A stretch of DNA of 64,000 nt from contig WYBE01000049.1 in assembly GCA_011526045.1 (NCBI GenBank), positions 1-64,000 of the forward strand. Direction: 5' to 3'. Source of the stretch: Nevskiales bacterium (lineage in GTDB: Bacteria > Pseudomonadota > Gammaproteobacteria > Steroidobacterales > GCA-2729495). Numbering within the stretch: position 1 is the stretch's first letter; each line of letters opens with the position of its first letter. Shown here piece by piece: positions 8,534 to 17,254 of the stretch. The position numbers and the translations under genes were made by a program. The notes under the pieces were generated by a model. It worked only from the letters and a program-made list of their open reading frames with translations. It did not search any database and was not told the DNA's origin.

Positions 8534-9433
8534 ATGAGGGTGACAGTGACAGAACGGAGCCGCCGCTACAGGACGCGCGTCGAGCTGGCGCTCGAGCGGA
8601 GCCTGCCGGCGGCAAGCACGCACCCGGCGCGATTCCACACCGCGTTGCGCTACGCAGTGCTCGGCGGCGGCAAGCGCCTGCGCCCCGCGCTGGTGTACGC
8701 GACCGGGGAGTGCATCGGGATCGAGCCACAGCGGCTCGACGCGATAGCGGTTGCCGTGGAGTTCGTGCATGCCTATTCGCTGGCGCACGATGACCTGCCG
8801 GCCATGGACGATGACACGCTGCGCCGCGGACAGCCAACCGTGCATGTCGCCTTCGACGAAGCCACGGCGATCCTTGTGGGCGATGCCCTGCAGGCCCATG
8901 CGTACAGCATCCTGGCTGACCACCCAGCCATGGAGGCTGCCCCTGCCGTGCGCCGCCAGCTGGTTCTGGACCTGGCCCTCGCCAGCGGATCGGAAGGGAT
9001 GGTGGGCGGGCAGATGATGGACGTGGAGACGACCGGGGCGACCGGCATCGTGGCGGCCCAGCTCGATGCACTCTACGCCCGCAAGACCGGAGCGCTGCTG
9101 CGCGCCGCCGTCATCATGCCCTCGCGTCTGCGCCCGGATCTGGGCGTCACCAGCATGGCGGCCCTCGAGACGTTCGCGCGTTCACTCGGGCTCGCCTACC
9201 AGGTCGCCGATGATCTGCTCGACATCGAGAGCCCGGCCGCGGTGAGCGGGAAGCCGCAAGGGTCCGACCTGCGCCACGGCAAGGCAACGATACCGGCATT
9301 GCTCGGTGTCGAGGCCAGCCGGCAGCGGCTGCACACGCTGCGGGCTCAGGCACTGGCCGCGCTGGCGCCATTCGGCGCGGAGGCCGATGCGCTGCGGGAG
9401 ATCTGCGAGCAGGCGACGCGACGCAATCATTGA
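8534..9433 (+). CDS. ispA: Short-chain polyprenyl diphosphate synthase (FPP/GPP synthase-like)
   Basis: Trans-isoprenyl diphosphate synthase that condenses IPP with allylic diphosphates. The 299-residue protein shows GGKRLRPAL (45-53), the first aspartate-rich motif DDLPAMDDD beginning at Asp86 with the IspA-type sequence following (DTLRRGQPTVH), and the second motif DDLLD at about 226-230. It uses the ATG at 8534; the longer upstream frame is non-coding. It is not next to xseB or dxs as ispA usually is, but 138 bases after an HMG-CoA-synthase-like gene, so it could be the housekeeping enzyme or a second copy belonging to the accessory island. Confidence 0.85.
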   Translation: MRVTVTERSRRYRTRVELALERSLPAASTHPARFHTALRYAVLGGGKRLRPALVYATGECIGIEPQRLDAIAVAVEFVHAYSLAHDDLPAMDDDTLRRGQPTVHVAFDEATAILVGDALQAHAYSILADHPAMEAAPAVRRQLVLDLALASGSEGMVGGQMMDVETTGATGIVAAQLDALYARKTGALLRAAVIMPSRLRPDLGVTSMAALETFARSLGLAYQVADDLLDIESPAAVSGKPQGSDLRHGKATIPALLGVEASRQRLHTLRAQALAALAPFGAEADALREICEQATRRNH

Positions 9434-9459
9434 CCGGTCGCCGGCAGGGCGAAGGCCGG

Positions 9460-10218
9460 TCAGGCAGTACGCAGCATCCTGCCCATGGCGGCGAAGCACA
9501 TGTTTGCGGCAAGCGCGACGGCCGCAAGACCGGCGAGAAACGCCGGCCCGATCGCTTCGGGCCGCACGACACCGATGCAACCGACGATCAGGATCAGCGT
9601 GTAACTGGTAAACACCCAGAACATGGTGGTGCGCATGCCGCCGCAGATCGCCGTTTCGACGGACGCCGTGGAACCCTCGACGACCAGTCGTCCGAAGGCG
9701 GCGCCGACCGGGACGAAGGCTGCTTCGATGCCGAGCACCGTCAGGTTGATCAACCCGTAGAGGGCAACCTTGGACGCGAGCCAGCGCGACTCGAACGGAC
9801 CGGCGCCGAAATACGACCAGGCGCCAATCAGCAGCAGCGCACCGCCGAGTACACCGATGATCCCGCGGTTCGCCGCGGCGAGGGTCCGGCCGTAGGGCCG
9901 GTCGGCGTAGTGCGCACCACCGAGGCTGATCGACAACCAGGCGAGCGTGAACAGCCACACGCCGGCGTAGCCCGCGTCGGATATCTCCAGCAGGTTCGCC
10001 TGCCGCGACAAGGCGACACCGGTAGGCAGTGCCAGCGCCCACATCGCCCGTGGCAGCAGTTCGATCAGCAATGCCATCCTGACCAGCATGAGGCGGGTCT
10101 CGAGGGTGAGCCGGCTGTCGGTGGACTTGCGCGCCGCCAGCATCACGCCCATGTCGGTGCCGACCCAGAAGACGAACATCAGGATGTGCAGGTAGCTCCA
10201 GGTCTCCATGGACGACAT
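9460..10218 (-). CDS. Multi-pass membrane protein with HxLxFVFWxGxDxG signature (paralog 1)
   Basis: A 252-residue integral membrane protein with six or seven predicted helices. The first helix carries His11-x-L-x-F-V-F-W18-x-G-x-D22-x-G. The same signature, residue for residue, occurs in the membrane protein at 18294-19073, so the two are paralogs at either end of one gene island. The helix-with-histidine layout recalls CopD-like or cytochrome b-like proteins, where the His can bind copper or haem, but only one obvious candidate His is seen in the helices. It is the only minus-strand gene in the island, convergent with ispA and divergent from the cupin operon. Function unknown; membrane electron carrier or metal handling are possibilities. 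Confidence 0.7.
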   Translation of the reverse strand: MSSMETWSYLHILMFVFWVGTDMGVMLAARKSTDSRLTLETRLMLVRMALLIELLPRAMWALALPTGVALSRQANLLEISDAGYAGVWLFTLAWLSISLGGAHYADRPYGRTLAAANRGIIGVLGGALLLIGAWSYFGAGPFESRWLASKVALYGLINLTVLGIEAAFVPVGAAFGRLVVEGSTASVETAICGGMRTTMFWVFTSYTLILIVGCIGVVRPEAIGPAFLAGLAAVALAANMCFAAMGRMLRTA

Positions 10219-10331
10219 GCGCGGCCCTCCGGGTGCGGTGCGTCCATGCTAGCAGGGGCGGCCGTCGGCACGAGCGCGACATGCCTGGCAGCCGCGGCAA
10301 CGACCACGTAGCGGGTCGGTCGTGAATTCGG

Positions 10332-10368
10332 GTGACGACACCGACTGCCACTCTTAATATTCGTGGCA
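10332..10368 (+). promoter_or_regulatory. Candidate promoter with overlapping operator dyad
   Basis: A -35-like GTGACG (10332-10337) lies 17 bases before a -10-like TAATAT (10355-10360). The -10 is embraced by a perfect dyad TGCCAC-N11-GTGGCA (10346-10368), a geometry typical of an operator that blocks RNA polymerase. It sits 56 bases before the first gene of the bicupin-to-membrane-protein operon. The regulator is not identified in the window. Confidence 0.45.
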
Positions 10369-10423
10369 GAGCAGAGCGGATGAAGCGGGCCCGGTCCGGA
10401 GCGGGCCCAGGCGAGGAGGGCTA

Positions 10424-11329
10424 ATGAGACCCCACGTGGAACTGATCCAGCAGGCCGATCTGTGCTGGCACGACGCCGAATTGCCGCGCGGCGAGGGCCG
10501 TGCCCGGCAGCGCAACATGTCCTACGACGAAGAAGACGGCAGCGCCTCGACCAGGGTCTGCTTCGACTCCGCCTGGCAGCGCCCTGGCGGCTATCACCAC
10601 GCTGACACGGAATGGTACGTGCTGGGCGGTGAGGTGCGTCTCGGCGAGCGTCGCCTCGGCAGGGGACACTACTTCCGGGCGCCGGCCGGCCTGCGAGTGC
10701 CGCCCATGTCGGTCAGGGCCGGGACGGAAGTGCTGTTGTTCCGCGAGTATGGTGACTGGGCGTTCACCGTGTCGGCGAAGAACCGCTCGACATTCGTGCC
10801 ACGTGGCCTCAATACGTCATCGCGCGAAGCCGGGCAGCTCACGGTGCTCGATGCAGCGCGCCTGGAGTGGATGCCGAACATCTACGAGGGCGACACGCAG
10901 CGCTACCTGAAGCTCAAGATGCTCTATCACGATCCGGCGCCAAGCGACGATCCGCGCAAGGGCTTCATGACGATGCTCTGCTGGGCTCCGCCGGGCTGGT
11001 CGGACTCGCGCATGGTCCATCACCCGGTATTCGAAGAGGCCTACAGCATCGAGGGCCATCTCGACTATAACTTCGGCAGGCTCGGCGAGGGCACTTATTT
11101 CTTCCGGCCGGCAAAGGTCAAGCATGGCCATTTCACCGCCGGCGAGGAGAAGGGCTACATGGGTATTTTCCGGCTGGATGGCAGTCTCGTGAACTGGATC
11201 ACCGTCGAGGAGCGGGTCGTCGTCGAAGGCAAGGCGCTCAATTACGACCCGGTTACGCAGGCGCCGTTGATCGCTGGTATCCCGGTTCGTTCGCGATCCA
11301 CTGGTCCATGGGATCTGGATGGCTGGTGA
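10424..11329 (+). CDS. Bicupin protein
   Basis: A 301-residue protein with two cupin folds, a metal-binding beta barrel common in dioxygenases and in cupin-type auxiliary proteins of catabolic operons. The first fold has HHADTEWYVLGGEV (His-His...Glu) and GHYFRAPAG; the second has HHPVFEEAYSIEGHL and later HGH in KVKHGHF, so both metal sites look intact. GAGGAGGG ends five bases before the ATG. It is the first gene of a seven-gene plus-strand operon and its TGA overlaps the next ATG by one base. No close enzyme class is recognised; an oxygenase acting on an acyl or aromatic intermediate is one possibility. Confidence 0.7.
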   Translation: MRPHVELIQQADLCWHDAELPRGEGRARQRNMSYDEEDGSASTRVCFDSAWQRPGGYHHADTEWYVLGGEVRLGERRLGRGHYFRAPAGLRVPPMSVRAGTEVLLFREYGDWAFTVSAKNRSTFVPRGLNTSSREAGQLTVLDAARLEWMPNIYEGDTQRYLKLKMLYHDPAPSDDPRKGFMTMLCWAPPGWSDSRMVHHPVFEEAYSIEGHLDYNFGRLGEGTYFFRPAKVKHGHFTAGEEKGYMGIFRLDGSLVNWITVEERVVVEGKALNYDPVTQAPLIAGIPVRSRSTGPWDLDGW

Positions 11330-12186
11330 TGCCGGGCGCCATCGACATCGTCTGCAACCTCTTTACGCCCGAGGAGGTGTCCGGCGGCCGGACCGGGCTC
11401 GACGAGACCTTCAAGGCGCAGGTGCGCATGCCAGAGGAAATCCGCGGCGGCGTCACCATGGAGCATTACCTCGAGAAGATGGATCGGGCCGGCATCGAGC
11501 GCTCGCTGCTGATTGCGGTGCGCGCCGGGGACATCAACGTGCGCGGGTCCTTCGAGATTCCGTATGAACGGGTGCACGAGATTTGTGTCCGCTACCGCGG
11601 ACGTTTTGCCGGCCTGGCCGGTATCGATCCGTTTCGCGGCATGCAGGGGCTGCGGGACCTCGAACGCGCAGTGCGGGAACTTGGCTTCGTCGGCGCGCAC
11701 CTGTATCCGCACTGGTGTGAGCTGGCGCCTGATCATGCGAAGTACTACCCGTACTACGCCAAGTGCTGCGAGCTCGACATACCCATCATGATGCAGGTGG
11801 GCCAGAACCTCGTGTACTCGCGGCAGCGGCGGCTACCGAGCGTGGGCCGGCCGATCTGCCTCGACCGCGTCGCGATCGACTTTCCGGAGTTGCGCGTGAT
11901 CGGCATTCACCTCGGCGTGCCATGGACGGACGAGATGATCGCCATGTGCTGGAAGCACGAGAACGTGTTCATGGCGGGCGACGCCTACGCGCCGAAACAC
12001 TGGCCACCGGCCTTCGTTCGCTACGCCGACACCTACGGTCGCGAAAAAGTGCTGTTTGGTACGGATTGGCCCGTGATCGACCCGGAACGCGCTGTGGCCG
12101 AGATCAACGGCCTCGGGATGCGGGATGACTCCCTGCGACTGATGATGCGGGACAACGCATTGCGGGTCTTCAGGCTGCCGGGCTGA
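11329..12186 (+). CDS. Amidohydrolase-2 family protein lacking the N-terminal HxH
   Basis: TIM-barrel protein of the amidohydrolase-2 group (relatives of gamma-resorcylate and ACMS decarboxylases and of hydrolases). The later family motifs are present: VGAHLYPHW, VIGIHLGVPW and the C-terminal LFGTDWP with its catalytic Asp. Where the family normally reads D-x-H-x-H near the N-terminus, this protein reads IDIVCNLFTP, so both metal-binding histidines are replaced by Val and Asn. A metal-independent decarboxylase or hydratase, or a rearranged metal site, is possible. The start at 11329 overlaps the preceding stop codon (TGATG); a frame extending 21 bases upstream is less likely. Confidence 0.72.
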   Translation: MPGAIDIVCNLFTPEEVSGGRTGLDETFKAQVRMPEEIRGGVTMEHYLEKMDRAGIERSLLIAVRAGDINVRGSFEIPYERVHEICVRYRGRFAGLAGIDPFRGMQGLRDLERAVRELGFVGAHLYPHWCELAPDHAKYYPYYAKCCELDIPIMMQVGQNLVYSRQRRLPSVGRPICLDRVAIDFPELRVIGIHLGVPWTDEMIAMCWKHENVFMAGDAYAPKHWPPAFVRYADTYGREKVLFGTDWPVIDPERAVAEINGLGMRDDSLRLMMRDNALRVFRLPG

Positions 12187-12200
12187 ACTGCGAGGCGTCG

Positions 12201-13736
12201 ATGGGGACACAAAGCACCAGGCTGCCATTCTCCTTCCAGCACCTGAACATGGCGGCCGGGTTGCGCGCAGCCATGCAGCGCGCGCCGGACAAGATCGCCC
12301 TGGAGCATCGCGGGCGGACCCGCAGTTACGGTGAACTCGTGGCGCGCATGGACCGGGTGACCGCGGCATTGCTCGCCGTGCCCGGGTTCGGTCCGGGCAC
12401 CCATGCCGCGATCATTGCGCCAAACTCGATCGAGTACCTGGAGATCGCGTTTGGGGCCTCGCAGGCGGGCGTGCCGCTGGCCACCATCAATCCGCGGCTG
12501 ACGCCGCGCGAGATGGTGGCTATCTGCGATGACGCTCATGCGCGGGTGCTGTTCGCGGAGGCCGGCGCGGCGGCTGCGTTGAGGGATGCCCGCTTTGCCA
12601 GTGTGGAGCGCATCATCGAGATCGGGGCCGGGTTCGAGGCCTGGATTGCGGCGGCGCGGCCGTCGGCGGTGCTGCCGCAGGTGGCGGAGTGGGGCGTGTT
12701 CACCATTCCATACACGTCCGGCACCACCGGCCGGCCGAAGGGTGTCCTGGTGAGCCAGCGCTCGCGCGTGTTGAGCATCTTTGCAATGGCAATGGAGTAT
12801 GGCTGCTACGGCCCGGACGATCGCTTCCTTGCGATTGCGCCGATGTGCCACGGAGCCGGCATGGTCTTTGCGCTGGCACCCGTATTTGCCGGGGGGCACT
12901 GCGCGATCCTGGATCGATTCGATCCCGAGGAGGTGTTGCGCCGGCTGAAAGACGGCGGCATGACCGGCTTCTTCGGAGTACCCACGCATTTTCACGCCCT
13001 GATGGCGCTCGAGGGCGCGTTACTCGGGCAGTTGCGGCCGGGACAGTTGCGGACCGTGATTTCCAACGCGGCGGCGTTGCCACAGCCGATGAAGGAGCGA
13101 CTCGTGGAATATTTCGGTGCCGGCGTGCTGCACGAAACCTATGGCTCGACGGAGGCCGGGATCGTGACCAACCTGCGTCCCGCCGACCAGCTGCGCAAGC
13201 GCAACTGTGTCGGCCTGCCGTTTCCGGCGACGCGCGTGGAAATCCGCCGCGACGACGGGCAGTCATGCCGGATAGATGAAGTAGGCGAGCTATTCTCTAC
13301 AAGCCCTTATTTATTCAATGGTTACTGGCAAAAGCCCGAAGCGACGCAAGGTGCCTGGCAGGACGGCTGGGTGACGGTCGGGGATCTCGCCCGGCGCGAC
13401 GCCGAAGGCCACATCTACATCGTGGACCGCAAGACGGACATGGTCATATCCGGCGGCATCAACATCTACCCGCGGGAGGTCGAAGACGTGCTCGCGCAGC
13501 ACCCGGCGATCGCGGAGGTTGCAGTCGTTGGCGTGGCCGACGAGAAATGGGGCGAGCGGCTGAAAGCCTTCGTCGTTCTGCGGCCAGGCGAGCGCCTCGA
13601 GGCCGAGGCGCTGCCCGCGTTCTGTGCAGGGCGCCTGTCCGGCATCAAGACACCCAAGGAATTCGTGGTCATCGAGCGTATACCGCGCAACGCCACTGGC
13701 AAGGTGCTCAAGACGGCGCTGCGCGCAGGTCACTGA
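12201..13736 (+). CDS. AMP-dependent acyl-CoA synthetase/ligase
   Basis: ANL-superfamily enzyme of 511 residues that activates a carboxylic acid with ATP and joins it to CoA. The phosphate-binding loop YTSGTTGRPKGV starts at residue 171, followed by the A5-type motif YGSTEAG, the hinge with GDLA and VDRKTDMVISGGINIYP, and the C-terminal catalytic lysine in PRNATGKVLK (about Lys501). The acid cannot be read from the sequence; neighbours suggest a terpenoid, aromatic or fatty acid of the island's pathway. It lies 14 bases after the amidohydrolase gene and 18 before the next gene. A short patch near 13290-13330 is AT-rich relative to the rest, without disturbing the frame. Confidence 0.9.
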   Translation: MGTQSTRLPFSFQHLNMAAGLRAAMQRAPDKIALEHRGRTRSYGELVARMDRVTAALLAVPGFGPGTHAAIIAPNSIEYLEIAFGASQAGVPLATINPRLTPREMVAICDDAHARVLFAEAGAAAALRDARFASVERIIEIGAGFEAWIAAARPSAVLPQVAEWGVFTIPYTSGTTGRPKGVLVSQRSRVLSIFAMAMEYGCYGPDDRFLAIAPMCHGAGMVFALAPVFAGGHCAILDRFDPEEVLRRLKDGGMTGFFGVPTHFHALMALEGALLGQLRPGQLRTVISNAAALPQPMKERLVEYFGAGVLHETYGSTEAGIVTNLRPADQLRKRNCVGLPFPATRVEIRRDDGQSCRIDEVGELFSTSPYLFNGYWQKPEATQGAWQDGWVTVGDLARRDAEGHIYIVDRKTDMVISGGINIYPREVEDVLAQHPAIAEVAVVGVADEKWGERLKAFVVLRPGERLEAEALPAFCAGRLSGIKTPKEFVVIERIPRNATGKVLKTALRAGH

Positions 13737-13754
13737 CGAGGGCATCGGCGCGAC

Positions 13755-14387
13755 ATGCTGGAAGTCTCCTTCTATTTTTATTACGGCTGCCCGTGGACAT
13801 TTCTCGCGAGCACGCGGCTCACCGAGGTGGCGATGAGGACATCCGCCCGCATCGCCTGGAAGCCGATCCTGCTCGACCTGGTGGCGCAGGCCGCTGGTTC
13901 CCCCGGACACGCGCCACAGCACCCGGCGCGGGCGCGCTACGCTGCCAAGGATCTGGGCGATTGGGCGGAGTTCTGCGGGGTTCGTATCCGGCACCCCGGG
14001 CCGTTTCCCCGGCCAGCCACCTGGGCGCTGCGTGGTGCGGTCATCGCGCTGGAGGACGGCCGGATCGCAGCGTACAGCGAGCATGTTTTCCAGGGCTGTT
14101 TCGGCGGGATGGCAGACATCGACTCGCTCGACGTCGTGACGAACCAGGCCGCGGCGGCAGGGCTGGATGCGGCCGCCTTCAGGCGGCGCGTGCAGGAGCC
14201 GCGCACCCGTGAGGTGATCGAAGGCAACTCACGAGAGCTTGTTGCGCGCGGCGGATTCGGCTCGCCGACCCTGTTCGTCGGTGACGATATGTATTTTGGC
14301 AACGACCGCATGCCGCTGGTCGAGCTTGCGCTGACCCGCAGGGGCGAGCGGCCCCTGATCGTCCCGGGCGCGCACGGCCAGCAATAG
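13755..14387 (+). CDS. DsbA/HCCA-isomerase-family protein with single active-site Cys
   Basis: A thioredoxin-fold protein of 210 residues related to 2-hydroxychromene-2-carboxylate isomerase and kappa-class GST, enzymes that use glutathione to isomerise aromatic breakdown products. The N-terminal strand reads FYFYYGCPWTFLAS. Cys12 occupies the place where these isomerases have the catalytic Ser (SPYS) and DsbA has the first Cys of CxxC, giving a monothiol CPWT. The C-terminal GGFGSPTLFVGDDMYFGNDR with a cis-Pro is typical of the fold. No signal peptide, so cytoplasmic. It belongs to the operon between the CoA ligase and the molybdoenzyme. Isomerase, transferase or oxidoreductase activity are all open. 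Confidence 0.72.
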   Translation: MLEVSFYFYYGCPWTFLASTRLTEVAMRTSARIAWKPILLDLVAQAAGSPGHAPQHPARARYAAKDLGDWAEFCGVRIRHPGPFPRPATWALRGAVIALEDGRIAAYSEHVFQGCFGGMADIDSLDVVTNQAAAAGLDAAAFRRRVQEPRTREVIEGNSRELVARGGFGSPTLFVGDDMYFGNDRMPLVELALTRRGERPLIVPGAHGQQ

Positions 14388-14434
14388 ACTCGTCCTCACG
14401 CGGGCATCCGCGGGCAACAGGAGGGACCACGAAC

Positions 14435-17254
14435 ATGGCATCACCGCAGGGCAGCAGCAGGCGCGAGTTCATGGCGGGCTCCGTGGCGGCGTTGACGCTG
14501 CGTTATGCGGGCAACACGCAGGCGCAGGACGTCCTCGCCGCGCCATACGGCCACTGGGAGGATCTCATGCGGCGCAAGTGGACCTGGGATCGGGTCGTGC
14601 GCGGTACGCACGGCACGAACTGTACGGGAAATTGCGCCTTCAACGTTTACGTCAAGAACGGCATTGTCTGGCGGGAGGAACAACAGGGCGAGTACGGACG
14701 CTCGGAGGATGCGCCGGACTACGGCCCGCGCGGCTGCCAGAAGGGGTTGCGGCACGCGAAATACATGTACGGCAAGCAGCGCATTCTGTATCCGATGAAG
14801 CGCCTGGGCGCGCGCGGTGAAGGCCGCTGGGAGCGCATCAGCTGGCGACAGGCGACCGACGAAATCGCGGATCACTTCATCGATCATTATGCTGCCGACG
14901 GGCCGCGCTCGATCAGCTTCGACCTCGGCACGCAGATGGTGCTCAAGCGCGCTTCGTTCGCGGCTCTGGGGCGCTTTGCCACGATCACCGGCATCGAGAT
15001 GCCCGAGGCGTTTGCCGGCGTGGGCGACCTGCCCACCGGCGTCACGATGACCGTGGGCGAACCGCTACTCGGTGACACCATGGCCGCGGTATTCAAGTCA
15101 CGCTGTTGCCTGGTGTGGTTCTGCAACCCGGCCGTGACCCGCATTCCGGACGCGCATTTTTTCTGGGAAGCACGCTACAACGGCACCGAGGTGATTGCGA
15201 TCTCCCCGGAGTTCACCCCGACCGCCATGCACGCCAGCCGCTGGCTCAACCCGCGGCCGGGGACAGATGCCGCGCTCGCGCTGGCCATGGCGCAGGTGAT
15301 CGTGGCGGAGCGCCGCTTCGACGAGCCGTATCTGCGCGAACAGACCGACCTTCCATTCCTGGTGCGCACAGACAACCGGCGCTTCCTGCGGGAAGCCGAC
15401 TTCGGCGGTGCAGAGGGCGGGCGCGACAATCTTTTCTATATCTGGGACGCACAGTCCGCCGGGCCGGTGCCCGCGCCGGCGACCGGCAATCCGCCGCCAC
15501 CGCCCGGGTCGCCGGTGCCCGTGGTGCCCGCCGGCAGCCTGGCGCTGGGCGGGCTCAGCCCGGCTCTCGAAGGCCGCTGGACGATTGCGACCCGCGCCGG
15601 GCCGGTCGAGGTGACCACTGTATTCGAGTTGCTCAAGCAGCGTCTCGCGGATTACACCCCGGAAAAGGCGGCCGCCATCACCGGCGTGAATCCCGCCAAT
15701 ATCCGGCAGGTTGCGCTGAGTTTCGCGCGAGCGAAGCCTGCCATGATTTTCACCGGCTATCGCGTCTGCAAATGGCTGCACGGCGACCTGCTGCAGCGGG
15801 CCTTCATGTTGCTGCTTTCTCTCACCGGCAACCTTGGCAAGGCCGGTGGCGGCCTGCAACTTGAGAATCTCGCGCGTGTCGACAGCCAGCTCGCCTTCAT
15901 GCTGGCGGACGTGCCCCCCACGTTCCGCGTGGCCACGCTGTCGCGCTGGGACTATTCGCACACCGACGGGCGCGCGCTGAACGAGCAAGTGTACGGTGGC
16001 GAGGTCGCTGCGCACTTCGATCGCTACTTCCAGGAGTCCGTGCGCCGGGGCTGGTTCCCGGACTACCGGCAGACACCCTGGCGCATGGGCTTTTTTGCCG
16101 GCAGCAACACCGCGAACTGGCGCGCTTCCGGTGGACGCTGGCGGGAGCGAGCCTTCGAGCAGCTCGCCTCGATCGTCGCGATGGCGCCCGACATGGGCGT
16201 GACCGCGATGTACGCCGACTACGTGCTGCCGATCGCGCACCATTACGAGCGGCAGGACTACATGCTCGAAGCGCGCACTCCGTACGTGCAGGTCCTCGAT
16301 ACCGCGGTGCCGCCGCTCGGCGAGGCGGTAGACGACTGGACGGCGCTCGACCGGATTGCGGCAGCGATCAGCCGGCGCGCTCGCGAACGCGGCCTCGCGC
16401 CGGTCATGGACGATTTCTTCGGCAAGCCGCTACCGCGCGACCTCGGCCAGGTGCACGACCTGTACCGCCACGGCGGGAAGATCCGCTCGACCCTGGACGT
16501 GATCCAGTTCCTGATCGATCGGGACGAAGGCGTGCCGAAGGTGCCCTTCGAGGAACTGGCGGCAGCGGGCCTCATGCGCAACGGCGACACCGCCCGCGTC
16601 GTCTACGGGCCGCAGTCACCGTACGGTTCCGTCATGCTGCGTGCCGTGGAAAACAAGGAGCCTTATCCCACCCTGACCGGACGCCAGCAGTACTACATTG
16701 ACCACGAGTGGTTCATGGCCGAGGACGAAGCGCTGCCCGGTTACAAGAAGCCGCTGCGTATCGCGGGATTTCCGCTGCAGTTCACCATGGGCCACGTTCG
16801 CCACGGAATCCACAGCATGTGGGCCGACGACGCCTTCCTGCTCAACCTGCGCCGTGGCACGCCGGACGTCTACGTCAATCCGGACGATGCCCGGTCACGC
16901 GACGTGGTCGATGGCGACGCGATCCGCGTGTTCAACGATTTCGGGGAGTTCAGCGCCATGGCCAACGTAAGCGCAGCCATGCAGCCGGGCATGATGTTCA
17001 TGTACCACGGCTGGGATCCGATGATGTTTCCGAACCGACAGAATTTCGGGGCCGTGATTCCGACCGCCGGGCTCATCAAGCCGACGTCCGTCGTGAGCGG
17101 TTACGGCCAGGTCACGTACCGGGCGCTGGCCTTCGAACCCAATCACACCTTCCAGGACTTCACCTGCGATTTCGAGAAACTGACCGCGGGACGCGGGCCC
17201 GGTGCGAGCGCCGGCCCGTCCCTCCAGGAGCGCAGTGCATGCGTATCGACCTGA
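14435..17254 (+). CDS. Tat-exported molybdopterin oxidoreductase, type II DMSO reductase class
   Basis: A 939-residue molybdenum enzyme. The N-terminus SSRREFMAGSVAALTL is a twin-arginine signal, so export is folded with cofactor to the periplasm. The Fe-S site is His59-x3-Cys63-x3-Cys67...Cys101, the His+3Cys arrangement of the type II group (nitrate reductase NarG, ethylbenzene, dimethylsulfide and steroid C25 dehydrogenases). Asp198 in GDLPTG aligns by motif with the Mo-binding Asp of NarG. A proline-rich insertion lies around residues 345-365. The usual partners (four-cluster FeS beta subunit, haem b gamma subunit, delta chaperone) are absent from the window. Overlap with the LLM gene by 16 bases shows co-expression. 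Substrate hydroxylation of a hydrocarbon is the favoured inference. Confidence 0.85.
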   Translation: MASPQGSSRREFMAGSVAALTLRYAGNTQAQDVLAAPYGHWEDLMRRKWTWDRVVRGTHGTNCTGNCAFNVYVKNGIVWREEQQGEYGRSEDAPDYGPRGCQKGLRHAKYMYGKQRILYPMKRLGARGEGRWERISWRQATDEIADHFIDHYAADGPRSISFDLGTQMVLKRASFAALGRFATITGIEMPEAFAGVGDLPTGVTMTVGEPLLGDTMAAVFKSRCCLVWFCNPAVTRIPDAHFFWEARYNGTEVIAISPEFTPTAMHASRWLNPRPGTDAALALAMAQVIVAERRFDEPYLREQTDLPFLVRTDNRRFLREADFGGAEGGRDNLFYIWDAQSAGPVPAPATGNPPPPPGSPVPVVPAGSLALGGLSPALEGRWTIATRAGPVEVTTVFELLKQRLADYTPEKAAAITGVNPANIRQVALSFARAKPAMIFTGYRVCKWLHGDLLQRAFMLLLSLTGNLGKAGGGLQLENLARVDSQLAFMLADVPPTFRVATLSRWDYSHTDGRALNEQVYGGEVAAHFDRYFQESVRRGWFPDYRQTPWRMGFFAGSNTANWRASGGRWRERAFEQLASIVAMAPDMGVTAMYADYVLPIAHHYERQDYMLEARTPYVQVLDTAVPPLGEAVDDWTALDRIAAAISRRARERGLAPVMDDFFGKPLPRDLGQVHDLYRHGGKIRSTLDVIQFLIDRDEGVPKVPFEELAAAGLMRNGDTARVVYGPQSPYGSVMLRAVENKEPYPTLTGRQQYYIDHEWFMAEDEALPGYKKPLRIAGFPLQFTMGHVRHGIHSMWADDAFLLNLRRGTPDVYVNPDDARSRDVVDGDAIRVFNDFGEFSAMANVSAAMQPGMMFMYHGWDPMMFPNRQNFGAVIPTAGLIKPTSVVSGYGQVTYRALAFEPNHTFQDFTCDFEKLTAGRGPGASAGPSLQERSACVST

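Noticed and set aside
16708-17238. In-frame N-terminal extension of the LLM protein
   Set aside because: It overlaps the molybdoenzyme in another frame and lacks family similarity; the LLM start at 17239 is canonical.
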